Source of the DNA: CAINVV01 sp031432175
Lineage (GTDB): Bacteria; Bacteroidota; Bacteroidia; Bacteroidales; Prolixibacteraceae
DNA: 64,000 bases
Assembly (NCBI GenBank): GCA_964358545.1
Contig: CAYHQN010000003.1
Span: 1 to 64,000, forward strand
Reading direction: 5' to 3'
The translations under genes were made by a program, and so were the position numbers. The notes beneath the pieces were generated by a model. It worked only from the letters and a program-made list of their open reading frames with translations. It had not been told where the DNA came from and did no database searches. This document shows positions 9,373 to 18,668 of this stretch, piece after piece (positions within the stretch are counted from its first letter, which is position 1; every line of letters begins with the position of its first letter).

Positions 9373-12300
9373 CTATTTTTCGATTTTCAGATTGATAATT
9401 TCCCATGGTTTCACCGCAATTTCGATGCTTCCATCTGCCTTAACCGGGATTTCCCCTAAATTATACTCTAACATATCGGTCAGATAGACTTTTGAAAAAG
9501 CCTGAAATCCCTTTATTTTTGCTTTTGTATAGCGACCTTCTGCTTCGTAGAACCTTAAAAATAAGTCGGCTCCATCTTCTCCTTGTTTTAAGGCAGATGT
9601 AATAATATTGGATGGGTTTAAAGAAATGAGGCCTTTTGACGTTGGTAAACTGACCGTGCTTCCTTCTATTTCTCCTTTTCCTGAGTATGCTGTTAAAGGT
9701 GAATTGAATGCCAATCCGTCTTTGTAAGCGAATCGCCAGTTTCCATCGTGCGGATAAAGAGCCATCCGGTAGCTGTGGCTTCCGGCCTGGGTAAACCAAT
9801 AATCCGGATTCCAGGCCAGGCTTTTCCTAGATGAAAGTAATACATGCTGTACCACCGGATAATCCACGGGATCAGTCGTTTCGTCCCGAAACAGATGGAT
9901 AGTCATGTCAGATGCAAACAAACAACCATTGCCTTTGTAATTCCCAGTCGATACATCCGCCCAATTCACTGCTTCTCTGAAAGGCAGGTCTTTTCTGGCA
10001 TACCGATCGGCGAACTGGCATTCATGATTATCGGGCAGATAGGAATAATCGATTTCATCACGCCCCATCTCAACTGTTCCGAAGGGTACCTCGTAACTTG
10101 CACGGAATGATTTGTCCATGTTTATCGGAAAGACGATCCTTAGCTCTTTCTTCTTTTCACCCGTCCAGTTCAATATGTCTGCCTCAATGACTAATTCCCG
10201 GGAGTGTTTATTTAGAATATACCGCTCCCTCAGCGTGAAATATTTCAATTTTGCTTCCTTCTCGATTATGCAACGGATAGAACTTTCCTCGGCACGAATC
10301 GTTTTAAATTCGTGAAGGCTTGTTTTGTCAAAATCTGTCATATTCACAATGGCGAAAGATTCCCATGCCATATCCGGGGCTGTCATCTGGATAACTTCGC
10401 CTCCAAAAAACTTATCTGTTCTCAGAACTTCCTTTTTACTGATCTTATCATACAAGGATGTAATGCCACCGGGGCCAAACTTTACCTTGATCAATTCATT
10501 TTCAAGAGCGTCCGCCTTTATTTTCACATTGCCTTTTGGAAATGATTTTACAGCTGTGGCATAATAAGTTTTAAATCCAAAAGAGGGAATATCCCTGACT
10601 AAAAAAGCTACTTCAATAGATTGTTGTTCAGAAATATGCTTAATTACTTCTACGGGAACAGTATTTCCGTTTCCATCTTTAATCTCCAGTCCTTTCCAGT
10701 TTTTGGGATAATGGATCGTGCAAGCGGTAATATCCGTTCTTGCCCAGCCGGTTGCATTATAAACCACCACTGGTATCTGGTTTATATCGCCCTGAGGCAC
10801 CAGATTCAGCAATTGCTTTCCGGCAGAAAAAGTGAGATCTTTCCCGATCTGAAGTGATTTCTGATAGGATGCCACATAAAAACTATCTGTTACGGTTCCC
10901 CGGTTTCCACCCCAGCCATGATCGGGCCAGCAATTGGCTAACCAGCCCTTGTCTATTTTATCTTTTGGATAATTAACTGATTTATCAAGTGTATTTAACC
11001 ATGAATAGAGACCTTCGGCTTTAAGCAGTTCGTTATGGCCTTTTCGTCCCATTAACAATCCTTCCCTGTTGCCAGGTTCATCATAGTATGCCCATGCCAT
11101 TGGCCAATCGCCTTTCATGGTTTCGATGTTAAGTTCGCCTTTCCCAAAAATCTCTTTCAAGGCACCTTCTGGTTCTACAAATCGTATTTTTGGAGGGCAT
11201 ATCTGCTTCGCTGGATCATTATTAAAGTTTTCATTCCATGCAGATGCAAACTTCTCCATGACCACATTCTGATGTTTGGTAAATGGAATAATGTCGGGAC
11301 ATGGAGGTAAATAGTCAGAATTAAAATCATACAGCATTGATTTTGGCATTTGACGGGGCTGGTAATAATACTCCCTTTCATTCAGAAATTTTAGCCAACC
11401 GGTATTATTTACGGGGTTCATTAACCCATAAGGTGCTGCATATCTGAACGCAAACATGGGAATTGATGTACCGTCAAGCCCTTTCCAGTAATAGAACCCC
11501 CAGGCCATACGACCCTGAACCATATAATCAATCCCTGATTTTTTTAAAATCTGGGGCAATTGATAGGTCAGCCCCGGGACATCGGTATTTATATATAACC
11601 TGGTATCGCATCCGGGGAAGTTTTCACGCAGCCACCTGCGACCGTAATAAAATTGCCTGATCAATTTTTCCTGTCCTACATGTACCTGTAGACATTGAAT
11701 ATAGCTCGCACCAAAAGCAAATCGTTTCTCGTGCATACGTTGAGCGATCTCTTCCTTTCGCTCGGGATGTCGTGCCAGGAACTCTTTTAAATATTCAACA
11801 GATTCCATGGTATATTTGAAATCCGGGTCTTTCTTCATCAACTCCAATGCAGGGATAATGAGTTCCGACGAACGGTAATCGGCTGTGACAGCCTGGGTAT
11901 TCAGCCATCCTAAGTCGTTATGGTTCGTATTGATAATATCAAATGTTCCTCCATCAAAATAATTCTTCTGGTATGGTTTTACTACTACCGTTTGTTCCGG
12001 GTGAAACATTCCGTCGGGTGAACTTATTCTGAAAGTCAGTTTACTTTCGATGTAAACAACAGGTATCCAAACTTGCTGAACAGTAGCCGAATTAGCGGGA
12101 ATTTCATTCAACGCTATCGTTCCGAAGTCTTTTCCATCCTGAGTTATTACCAGATTTGCACCCTTTATTACTTTACCTGGATTTATAATTTCAATTTTTG
12201 TCGATTGAACAGGTTTGTCACTTTGAATATCATACATTTCAAATGTATTGACTCTTAAACCAGCTGAATTTTGTTTTGAAAATGCCTTGACTTTGCAAAG

Positions 12301-12804
12301 TCCTGTGTTTATTTCTCCGGAAGCTTCCCAAACCTTTTCAAGGACTAATTTCACTGAACTGGTCACAATTTCACTGGGCAATGTCACGATCTGATAATAT
12401 TTGCATAATCTGAGTTCTACATCAAGGATGGTTCCTTCTGAAAAAATAAGCTTTACATTCCTCGGCACCAGGTAATTTGCAGTCCGCATGTAAGGATCTA
12501 GAAGAAAATCGTAAGGTGTCGCTTTATTGACTATCCATAATTCTTTAATCTTTTGTGGTTTGTTCCATTTAATACTGATCCAGGCACCTTCCTTTTCCTG
12601 ATCTGCTTCCCAACACAGTTGCAACTTTTCTTCGGAAACGTTAGAAGGGGGAGCCATCCAGGCCGGGCTGGAGAAGGTGGAAGAGGCCTCAAAGGAGACT
12701 CTGTTTCCTTTAGTTATCAAGTTTGGATTATTATCCTGTGCCATTATCGAAATTGATAAAGCAAATAATAACATCAAATTTGCAAATATCTTTTTTTTAT
12801 TCAT
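9373..12804 (-). CDS. GH38-family alpha-mannosidase with N-terminal beta domain (1143 aa)
   Basis: The ATG at 12804 gives a clean signal peptide (MNKKKIFANLMLLFALSISI, then AQ); a TTG two codons upstream is less likely. Residues about 25-180 look like a discoidin/galactose-binding-like beta domain and about 185-280 like an Ig-like domain. GH38 catalysis begins near 290 with NTNHNDLGW (His and Asp as zinc ligands). YINTDVPGL at about 405 holds the predicted nucleophile Asp, and WPDHGWGGNRG in the middle third is the later GH38 block. The C-terminal third is the beta-sandwich region. It differs strongly from the second GH38 protein in length and in its nucleophile motif, so the two probably cut different linkages. 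It lies 48 bases upstream of the chimeric ORF. Confidence 0.88.
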   Translation of the reverse strand: MNKKKIFANLMLLFALSISIMAQDNNPNLITKGNRVSFEASSTFSSPAWMAPPSNVSEEKLQLCWEADQEKEGAWISIKWNKPQKIKELWIVNKATPYDFLLDPYMRTANYLVPRNVKLIFSEGTILDVELRLCKYYQIVTLPSEIVTSSVKLVLEKVWEASGEINTGLCKVKAFSKQNSAGLRVNTFEMYDIQSDKPVQSTKIEIINPGKVIKGANLVITQDGKDFGTIALNEIPANSATVQQVWIPVVYIESKLTFRISSPDGMFHPEQTVVVKPYQKNYFDGGTFDIINTNHNDLGWLNTQAVTADYRSSELIIPALELMKKDPDFKYTMESVEYLKEFLARHPERKEEIAQRMHEKRFAFGASYIQCLQVHVGQEKLIRQFYYGRRWLRENFPGCDTRLYINTDVPGLTYQLPQILKKSGIDYMVQGRMAWGFYYWKGLDGTSIPMFAFRYAAPYGLMNPVNNTGWLKFLNEREYYYQPRQMPKSMLYDFNSDYLPPCPDIIPFTKHQNVVMEKFASAWNENFNNDPAKQICPPKIRFVEPEGALKEIFGKGELNIETMKGDWPMAWAYYDEPGNREGLLMGRKGHNELLKAEGLYSWLNTLDKSVNYPKDKIDKGWLANCWPDHGWGGNRGTVTDSFYVASYQKSLQIGKDLTFSAGKQLLNLVPQGDINQIPVVVYNATGWARTDITACTIHYPKNWKGLEIKDGNGNTVPVEVIKHISEQQSIEVAFLVRDIPSFGFKTYYATAVKSFPKGNVKIKADALENELIKVKFGPGGITSLYDKISKKEVLRTDKFFGGEVIQMTAPDMAWESFAIVNMTDFDKTSLHEFKTIRAEESSIRCIIEKEAKLKYFTLRERYILNKHSRELVIEADILNWTGEKKKELRIVFPINMDKSFRASYEVPFGTVEMGRDEIDYSYLPDNHECQFADRYARKDLPFREAVNWADVSTGNYKGNGCLFASDMTIHLFRDETTDPVDYPVVQHVLLSSRKSLAWNPDYWFTQAGSHSYRMALYPHDGNWRFAYKDGLAFNSPLTAYSGKGEIEGSTVSLPTSKGLISLNPSNIITSALKQGEDGADLFLRFYEAEGRYTKAKIKGFQAFSKVYLTDMLEYNLGEIPVKADGSIEIAVKPWEIINLKIEK

Positions 12805-12806
12805 TT

Positions 12807-13055
12807 TCAATAATTCTTAATTATTAAATGACAGTTTTCAAAAGTTCTTTTACCCTCTTTTGTAAAGCTGATATTTCCCGATGTTTCTGCCTGATGACTG
12901 GCAATAACCTGTTGGTGCGATTTGCCACCCTCCTTAAAAAGTAGGGGCGCGTTTAAAAATTCAATTTTGGAAGACTGTACATTCTATCCATGCAGAAGCG
13001 TGGCGTATGTCAGCACCACCAAAGAGATAAAAAGTGTTATCAACCGCAATTTCAT
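12807..13055 (-). pseudogene. remnant of a small secreted ORF interrupted by an in-frame TAG
   Basis: An ATG at 13053-13055 opens a typical signal peptide of 23 residues beginning MKLRLITLFISLVVLTYATL, followed at once by an in-frame TAG. The same frame then stays open for 58 more codons (starting NVQSSKIEFLNAPLLFKEGG) to a TGA at 12807-12809, just upstream of the GH38 start. The tail is too short for an enzyme and I do not recognise it. It could be what remains of a secreted protein after deletion. Alternatively the stretch at 12840-12960, with CCCTCTTTTG and CACCCTCCTT blocks, may be a non-coding repeat copy that happens to be open. It fills the 276-base space between the DUF5010-like and GH38 genes. 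Confidence 0.4.
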
Positions 13056-13086
13056 AATTTTATCCTTATTTGTTTTTTGATAATTC

Positions 13087-14718
13087 TCATTTGATTTCAA
13101 CACTTACACGCTTTACCCTTAAATCGGTGTTAAATGCCTGTATCCTGAAATCAGCGCCACCATTTTGGCGGCCTGCAAATTTGGCATCTGTGACTTCAAA
13201 TGAAGCCTCTTTCCATGTATTAGTGCCAGTAGTCTGTACACTCTTCAATCGCTTGTATGCCCCATTCAAAGCTGCATCTTTATCATTTGAGTCATATTCA
13301 ATTGCAAAGCCCGAATTCGTAGAATCATAATACTCAACTCTCACCCTATAAATTGGGTTAACTCTATTCAGCTTGAAAAAGACATTGACTTGAAAATACA
13401 TATACATGCCACCATACTGCGTTTTCTCAGGCTTTAGACAAGGAACTCCTTCTACCATAATCACTAATTTTTTGCCATCGTCATTTTCTACATACCTAAT
13501 TCCATTGTTATCTCCGTTTTGCCCAAATGTAATAGACACCTTATCCGCCCCTAAAAACTCCCTGCCGGGAAAGTCCTCAGGTATTTTACTTTCCTTGAAA
13601 TAGCTGGCATATTTAGAGGTAATGTCTATATACTGCCTACCGTATTCGAGGGAATGGGCAATATCTGTCCCCTCATGGTATTCATTCCATGTCTCAATAG
13701 CCACTATATTCATAGCACTATCCATAGCACTTAGCGCAAGAGCCTGATTCCAGCTGTCGATGAAAAACTGGCCGTCCTTCCTTTCCCTTACAGGGGTTGT
13801 TCTGCCAGGTACTGCTCTGTCATCATACCCGGGACCTATAGCTATTGTCCCTAAGGCGTTTATGCCATTAAGTGCAGCACCCCATTCGTAGATATTTTCA
13901 GATATTGCATTTCCCCAGGATTTTTCCCTGACTATATAGAGGTCTTTTCCTCCGAAGTCCATAGAAAAGCGTTTATCTGCAAAGTCAAATGTACCCTGAT
14001 CATATTTTTCTGCAAAACCAGATGAATACAGCCACACAATTGGTTTACCATTAATCCTTGCTCGCAGGTCAGGAGGAACAACGGAAAAGAAGTCCCTTAT
14101 GAGCTTATAGAAATACTCTTTGCCAAAAACAGAAGTAAGATCAGGCCTTTTATTGGCCGTTTTTAACACACCCTCGAATTGAAGGGATGAGGTATCATAA
14201 AACATGCCTATTTTTGGTGGATTAACTCCTTCAGACTTTAGGATTTGACATGCCCCAACAAGTTTCTTTAGTCCGGATATGCTCCAAACAAGATTTCCGC
14301 TATCTCCCCAATATACAGGAAGGACTATGTCTATGCCCGCATCAATCATGTCAAGGAGTTCCTGCTTGTGCCAATTAACATTTTCATAACTAAAGCCTTG
14401 CATAGTTGGAGGATGGTGTGTTAAGGCATCAGCACCATCGCCATTAAATATATGGGCTTTGGTATCAACATTATACCAGTAAAAATAATAGGTAGCAACC
14501 ACCTTATCCTCTGCTGTAAATGATCTCAATTCATTAACAGGTTGCTCACTTCCTTGAACGTACTGACCCGGAGGTACAAGGTTTAATACTGATTCGACCC
14601 CACTATCTGGTTTAGCCCCGATATTAGGCTTTTCTTTAGCACAATTACTGGTACATACCGCCAGCACAGCACAAATCAAACAAACCACCATACTTCTTGC
14701 TTCACTTTTTTTCACCAT
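13087..14718 (-). CDS. DUF5010-like secreted putative glycoside hydrolase
   Basis: 543 residues. The N-terminus has a hydrophobic signal ending in a Cys-containing stretch (ICAVLAVCTSNCAK), so it may be a lipoprotein. The catalytic-like region at about 70-390 starts with VVATYYFYWYN and has HKQELLDMIDAGIDIVLPVYW, which is typical of DUF5010/GH99-like TIM barrels acting on the glycan periphery. Candidate acidic residues include the ETWNEYHEG motif near residue 345. A C-terminal beta-sandwich region (about 400-543) looks like a carbohydrate-binding or jelly-roll module. The gene begins 28 bases after the first GxGYxYP gene. The reaction is unknown; endo-acting cleavage is only a guess from fold resemblance. 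Confidence 0.65.
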   Translation of the reverse strand: MVKKSEARSMVVCLICAVLAVCTSNCAKEKPNIGAKPDSGVESVLNLVPPGQYVQGSEQPVNELRSFTAEDKVVATYYFYWYNVDTKAHIFNGDGADALTHHPPTMQGFSYENVNWHKQELLDMIDAGIDIVLPVYWGDSGNLVWSISGLKKLVGACQILKSEGVNPPKIGMFYDTSSLQFEGVLKTANKRPDLTSVFGKEYFYKLIRDFFSVVPPDLRARINGKPIVWLYSSGFAEKYDQGTFDFADKRFSMDFGGKDLYIVREKSWGNAISENIYEWGAALNGINALGTIAIGPGYDDRAVPGRTTPVRERKDGQFFIDSWNQALALSAMDSAMNIVAIETWNEYHEGTDIAHSLEYGRQYIDITSKYASYFKESKIPEDFPGREFLGADKVSITFGQNGDNNGIRYVENDDGKKLVIMVEGVPCLKPEKTQYGGMYMYFQVNVFFKLNRVNPIYRVRVEYYDSTNSGFAIEYDSNDKDAALNGAYKRLKSVQTTGTNTWKEASFEVTDAKFAGRQNGGADFRIQAFNTDLRVKRVSVEIK

Positions 14719-14746
14719 TGTAGTTTCGTTTTACAAATTTCACTTA

Positions 14747-16666
14747 TTAAGGAGTATTTCTAATCTCCTTAATTTTCCCATTAGCAGCTTCAGGGGTTTG
14801 CCTTAACCAGATTCGATACAACTCAAAAAATGTTGGAGCATCCAAGAGTTCTATTTTAGGGTTTTGTGTGTTTAATTCATTCACTACATCCACATACCAA
14901 GTGGGGGTCTTTAGAATACTCCTAAACCAGTGAAATGGAATCATAGGACGCTTTTTCACTTGTGCCAAAATATTGGCTACAGCCTGTTTGGTGTCATCCT
15001 CTTGAATATCCCATACAGATCGCAAAACCGGCATGTTGCCGTGTAAACGGCTTATATCCGATTTTTGCGGAACAATCCCATTCGGGCTAAAAGATTCGTA
15101 GCAGTTTAGGCCATCCTTATTTAAGCCTGGAGCATATCCATCAATCACAAAACCTGTAATAGTAATATCCCAGGTTTTATAGTATTTTTTGCAGTGTTCT
15201 GCCCAAGTATTCAAGCCACTTGGTAATCCTGATATTTCACGAGGCTCTTGCAGCATTCCTGGGTTAAGGTATCCAGCCCCATTATCCGCTGCTGCAAAGT
15301 AGTCGTTCTTAGTAGCAGTCATTCTTTGGTAATGCAATGCCATGGGAACGCGCTCTTGCAACACAGGGCTAACGCTCCACATCAGAGGTACCTCTCCTCT
15401 TTTAGGATCGTCCCATATACTTGGCGTAGTTTGCGAAACCCATGCTGCAGCATCGTAGTCACCCACGTAAAACACAAAAAAGTCTCGCCCTTTAAAATCC
15501 ACTTCTCCTTTTTCATTCAAATATCCTCTCTGCTTTAATTCAGTCTCGGTTACCCAACTTTGTTTATACACTTTTTTTAATGGAAAATGTTGCCAAAATG
15601 ATGCATTTGCTAAAGCACCTAGTCCAATAGCATCCGCATCCATAAAGGCGTTGTAGGCACTGATTATTTTGGAGTACTCCCACTCTGTAGGGACGTCCTC
15701 GTGCTTTCCATTGGCATGTTTGGTATATTTGATAGCCCATGAGGGAAAGCCACCTATGTAGCACATTTTTTTGCCTTTATTCTGATCGTAAGCCTGTATA
15801 AGAAATGCCTTTAGTGTACTCAAGTCTGTACCCAGGGTTTGTGTCGTATCATCTGTTGCAGGCTCATCATCCCATGGAGAAAGGTCGAAGAAAAAAGCTT
15901 TTTTACTTACAAAAAAGTCGTGATTTGATAGGGTGTGGTGGTTAGGAATATTAATTGCCTTTGGATTTTTTCTCCACGTCTGGTCTATGTAATTGGCTCC
16001 ATACCCCGAATTACACCTGCCTTGTTTCATATATATATCGATAAACCAAAGGTAGGGATCGTTCTTGATCGAGCCGCATGATGGAAGTTGAGTGCCAGGT
16101 AAGTTGCCTTTTCCTGTGAATTTAGGGGTGCCATCCTCGTTTATAAGACGAACCTTGACAGGTAATTTTGGGCCAGCAAGCACAACTTGTGAGTACAGAC
16201 TACGAGGAGAAAGATCGAAACGTATGGCAATCAAATCTTCAGTTCCGGCAATGGAAGAAGCCACATTACTCGTCGATGCCACGTTGGGGTCATATACTAC
16301 CACCCCTTTAATTTTATCTTTGTAATAGGTGATGGCATCAACTATGTTTGAAAGAACTAAAGTATCGCGACCTGCAAGCCATTCGCCTGGCTTACGATAC
16401 ATACTCCACCAATAATCATCAATACAAACCCCTTTAAACGCTATATACCGAATATATAAATGATGTGATTCCCTATTTACAATTCCTTGTAGAGTTGATA
16501 TAGAGTGCATGTGATCCCAGGCTTCTTCAATATCTTGTTGCTTCGACAAATCAACGGTAAGTGTGTAACGCATGTCTAATATAGTGACAATTTTATCGTT
16601 GCTTTCCTGCCGTTGGCAACTGCTGACAATTAATACGAACAATGCATAAATAACGATTTTTTTCAT
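14747..16666 (-). CDS. GxGYxYP-family putative glycoside hydrolase, copy 1
   Basis: 639 residues with a lipoprotein signal (IYALFVLIVSSCQRQ, Cys at about 17). The family motif appears as DNGAGYLNP at 461-469. Other shared blocks are LQGIVNRE (59-66), IDDYWW (82-87) and FFFDLSPWDDEP (258-269). These also occur in the paralogue at 21425-23191, so the two proteins have the same architecture: a GxGYxYP N-terminal domain followed by the main domain. The family is widespread in Bacteroidota PULs, but I know of no established reaction for it. The position between a GH42-like and a DUF5010-like gene supports a role in glycan breakdown at the cell surface. Confidence 0.82.
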   Translation of the reverse strand: MKKIVIYALFVLIVSSCQRQESNDKIVTILDMRYTLTVDLSKQQDIEEAWDHMHSISTLQGIVNRESHHLYIRYIAFKGVCIDDYWWSMYRKPGEWLAGRDTLVLSNIVDAITYYKDKIKGVVVYDPNVASTSNVASSIAGTEDLIAIRFDLSPRSLYSQVVLAGPKLPVKVRLINEDGTPKFTGKGNLPGTQLPSCGSIKNDPYLWFIDIYMKQGRCNSGYGANYIDQTWRKNPKAINIPNHHTLSNHDFFVSKKAFFFDLSPWDDEPATDDTTQTLGTDLSTLKAFLIQAYDQNKGKKMCYIGGFPSWAIKYTKHANGKHEDVPTEWEYSKIISAYNAFMDADAIGLGALANASFWQHFPLKKVYKQSWVTETELKQRGYLNEKGEVDFKGRDFFVFYVGDYDAAAWVSQTTPSIWDDPKRGEVPLMWSVSPVLQERVPMALHYQRMTATKNDYFAAADNGAGYLNPGMLQEPREISGLPSGLNTWAEHCKKYYKTWDITITGFVIDGYAPGLNKDGLNCYESFSPNGIVPQKSDISRLHGNMPVLRSVWDIQEDDTKQAVANILAQVKKRPMIPFHWFRSILKTPTWYVDVVNELNTQNPKIELLDAPTFFELYRIWLRQTPEAANGKIKEIRNTP

Positions 16667-16687
16667 TCCTATAATGGTTAGTTATAA

Positions 16688-18604
16688 TTACTTCGACAAA
16701 TTGTTCAGATCAATTTCTGTGATCGTTCCCTGGTTAACCGGGGCGGAATAAAGGCCGCTTGGGAGTACAAAATTGATTATGGATTCTTTGTCGTTGGTAT
16801 TCAGGAAGAGCCAGCTGTCTTTTCCTATTTGAGTGGCAAATACATTATCCTTAATAAGATCACATGTTGGAAGTTTGAGTTCCAACAAGGTATTCTTGAG
16901 TGTATCAGAAAGGCCGTCCCAGCCGTTAACCCGAACAATCCGTCCTTTACCTATTATGCGATCGTTAGATCCTTTATTCCCAAACAAAATGTCCTCCGTT
17001 GCACGGGTACCTTCGACACTCTCAAACTTTGGAACGTCCATAACGATAACACGTCCCCCCTTTTTTGCCCAATCGGAAATACGCTTTGCATCCGAAGGCT
17101 CCATGACCTCACCCTTGATAATCACTAGGACCTTATTATGGCTTAGCGCTCCGGTACGAAGCATGCTTTCATCTACATAATCGAAATCAGTATAGTCCCT
17201 GAATTGTGCGGCCATATCTATATAGCCTGAACTTAAGCTTACAACATCCGCAGATTTTTTACCCTCCCAATTTAGAGTCAACGAAACATTTGGATACCAG
17301 AGTGCCACCGGGACAATCGGTTTATCAACATGAAAAAGATATTTCAGGTGCATTTGTTGAACTTTCATCCGTTCCTTTGTTGATGTCACGTTCCCGGGAT
17401 AGTCATGAAGTTGGTTCGCGCCCGATGCAGTGGCATTGTAAATTCGGGCTATTATACCCTTTTCATCTTCAGCACCTGCCGGCTCAAATCCATAATATGC
17501 CCCATAATGCTTACCTGCTGATGCGACCCATCTGGTTAATGAAAAATTATTTGCATAATTGGAACCTTCATTAGTAATCCGCACACCCGCCCCGTATTTA
17601 GCCGCGACTCGTGTCTGTTCAGCGAAGTTTGAGCCGTGTTGTGGCACGGCGTCTCCACCAGTGCAAAGGTAGATCGGCGTATTCGGGAAGTACTCCCTGG
17701 TCGTACTTATCCACCATTCAGCCAAATCTGTCATATCTGCCCGATACCAATCTATAAAATCAACCCATCGGCGGCGAGCTAGTGGATCACCAGTTTTGAC
17801 TTTCTCCTCAAACGCTTTGAGTTCATGCTTGCGTCCGGGAAAGTCTATATTGTTAAAGTCATTGAACTCAGTTCCCCATAACTTGTTAAGTTTCGCAATC
17901 TCCTTGTATCGCTTCTGTGTGAACTCCCGAAAACCAGCAAGTGCATACGGGTCATCACACCAGTAACCTGCATGATTATGATACTCACCAGGAACGTTGA
18001 AGGTCCATCCACCACCCCATACAGAGTAGATCGCCTCACCAAAATCACCCTGAATACCCAATAGCACCGATTCAATGACACCTGTCCCTTTGTAACGCTT
18101 TGAAAACTCAGCGATAAAGCCGTCAATCCGCTTCGGCAGGTTTGGGTTCCATAGCGACTCAATTTTGCTGTCAATGCCGTGCTCCAGACAGCGGCAGGGG
18201 AAGTGATCCGTGCTTGCACGGAACCAGTCTGGCGTAGAGTATGCTGGTGCCAGTATAAGGAAAGGCACCCACTGCAGGTTGTTATCTTTCAGAACCTTGA
18301 CCGTCTTGTCCCACTCAGACCAGTCCCATTGACCCTCGCCTTTACGTTCGCACGTCTCCCACGTAACATAGCTTTCAATGCTTGTTACACCAAGAGATTT
18401 ATAGAGCCGTGCAATTGAGTCATTTATACCGGCACCAAATGTATAGAACATACTCTTGGTTGCAGAAAGCTTTTTAAATTCACTTCCAGCTGGTCGCTTT
18501 TTAGCAGAGTCGGGTGAATCACTTATTAAGGATAAATCTGCCGCTTTTGAAGGAAAATACAAGCACACAAATACTACAAGGATTTTAATAAAAACGTATT
18601 TCAT
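16688..18604 (-). CDS. GH42-like (clan GH-A) secreted glycosidase
   Basis: 638 residues with a signal peptide (MKYVFIKILVVFVCLYFPSK). The TIM-barrel region starts near 50. SIESYVTWETCE (75-86) and PDWF (125-128) resemble the GH42 beta-galactosidase entry. LLGIQGDFGEA (181-191) gives a probable acid/base Glu190, and VRITNEGSN (341-349) a probable nucleophile Glu346, in the order and spacing of clan GH-A retaining enzymes. The C-terminal third has a glutamine-amidotransferase-like trimer domain pattern (SGYIDMAAQFRDY, GGRVIVMDVP) as in GH42. A beta-galactosidase or related exo-glycosidase role is possible. In a mannan locus a beta-mannosidase of a GH42-related family is another option. Confidence 0.7.
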   Translation of the reverse strand: MKYVFIKILVVFVCLYFPSKAADLSLISDSPDSAKKRPAGSEFKKLSATKSMFYTFGAGINDSIARLYKSLGVTSIESYVTWETCERKGEGQWDWSEWDKTVKVLKDNNLQWVPFLILAPAYSTPDWFRASTDHFPCRCLEHGIDSKIESLWNPNLPKRIDGFIAEFSKRYKGTGVIESVLLGIQGDFGEAIYSVWGGGWTFNVPGEYHNHAGYWCDDPYALAGFREFTQKRYKEIAKLNKLWGTEFNDFNNIDFPGRKHELKAFEEKVKTGDPLARRRWVDFIDWYRADMTDLAEWWISTTREYFPNTPIYLCTGGDAVPQHGSNFAEQTRVAAKYGAGVRITNEGSNYANNFSLTRWVASAGKHYGAYYGFEPAGAEDEKGIIARIYNATASGANQLHDYPGNVTSTKERMKVQQMHLKYLFHVDKPIVPVALWYPNVSLTLNWEGKKSADVVSLSSGYIDMAAQFRDYTDFDYVDESMLRTGALSHNKVLVIIKGEVMEPSDAKRISDWAKKGGRVIVMDVPKFESVEGTRATEDILFGNKGSNDRIIGKGRIVRVNGWDGLSDTLKNTLLELKLPTCDLIKDNVFATQIGKDSWLFLNTNDKESIINFVLPSGLYSAPVNQGTITEIDLNNLSK

Positions 18605-18668
18605 ATTCGGAATATTTAAATAAAAATAATTAGCCTATTTTCACTCAATAAATATCAACCAAATTAGT

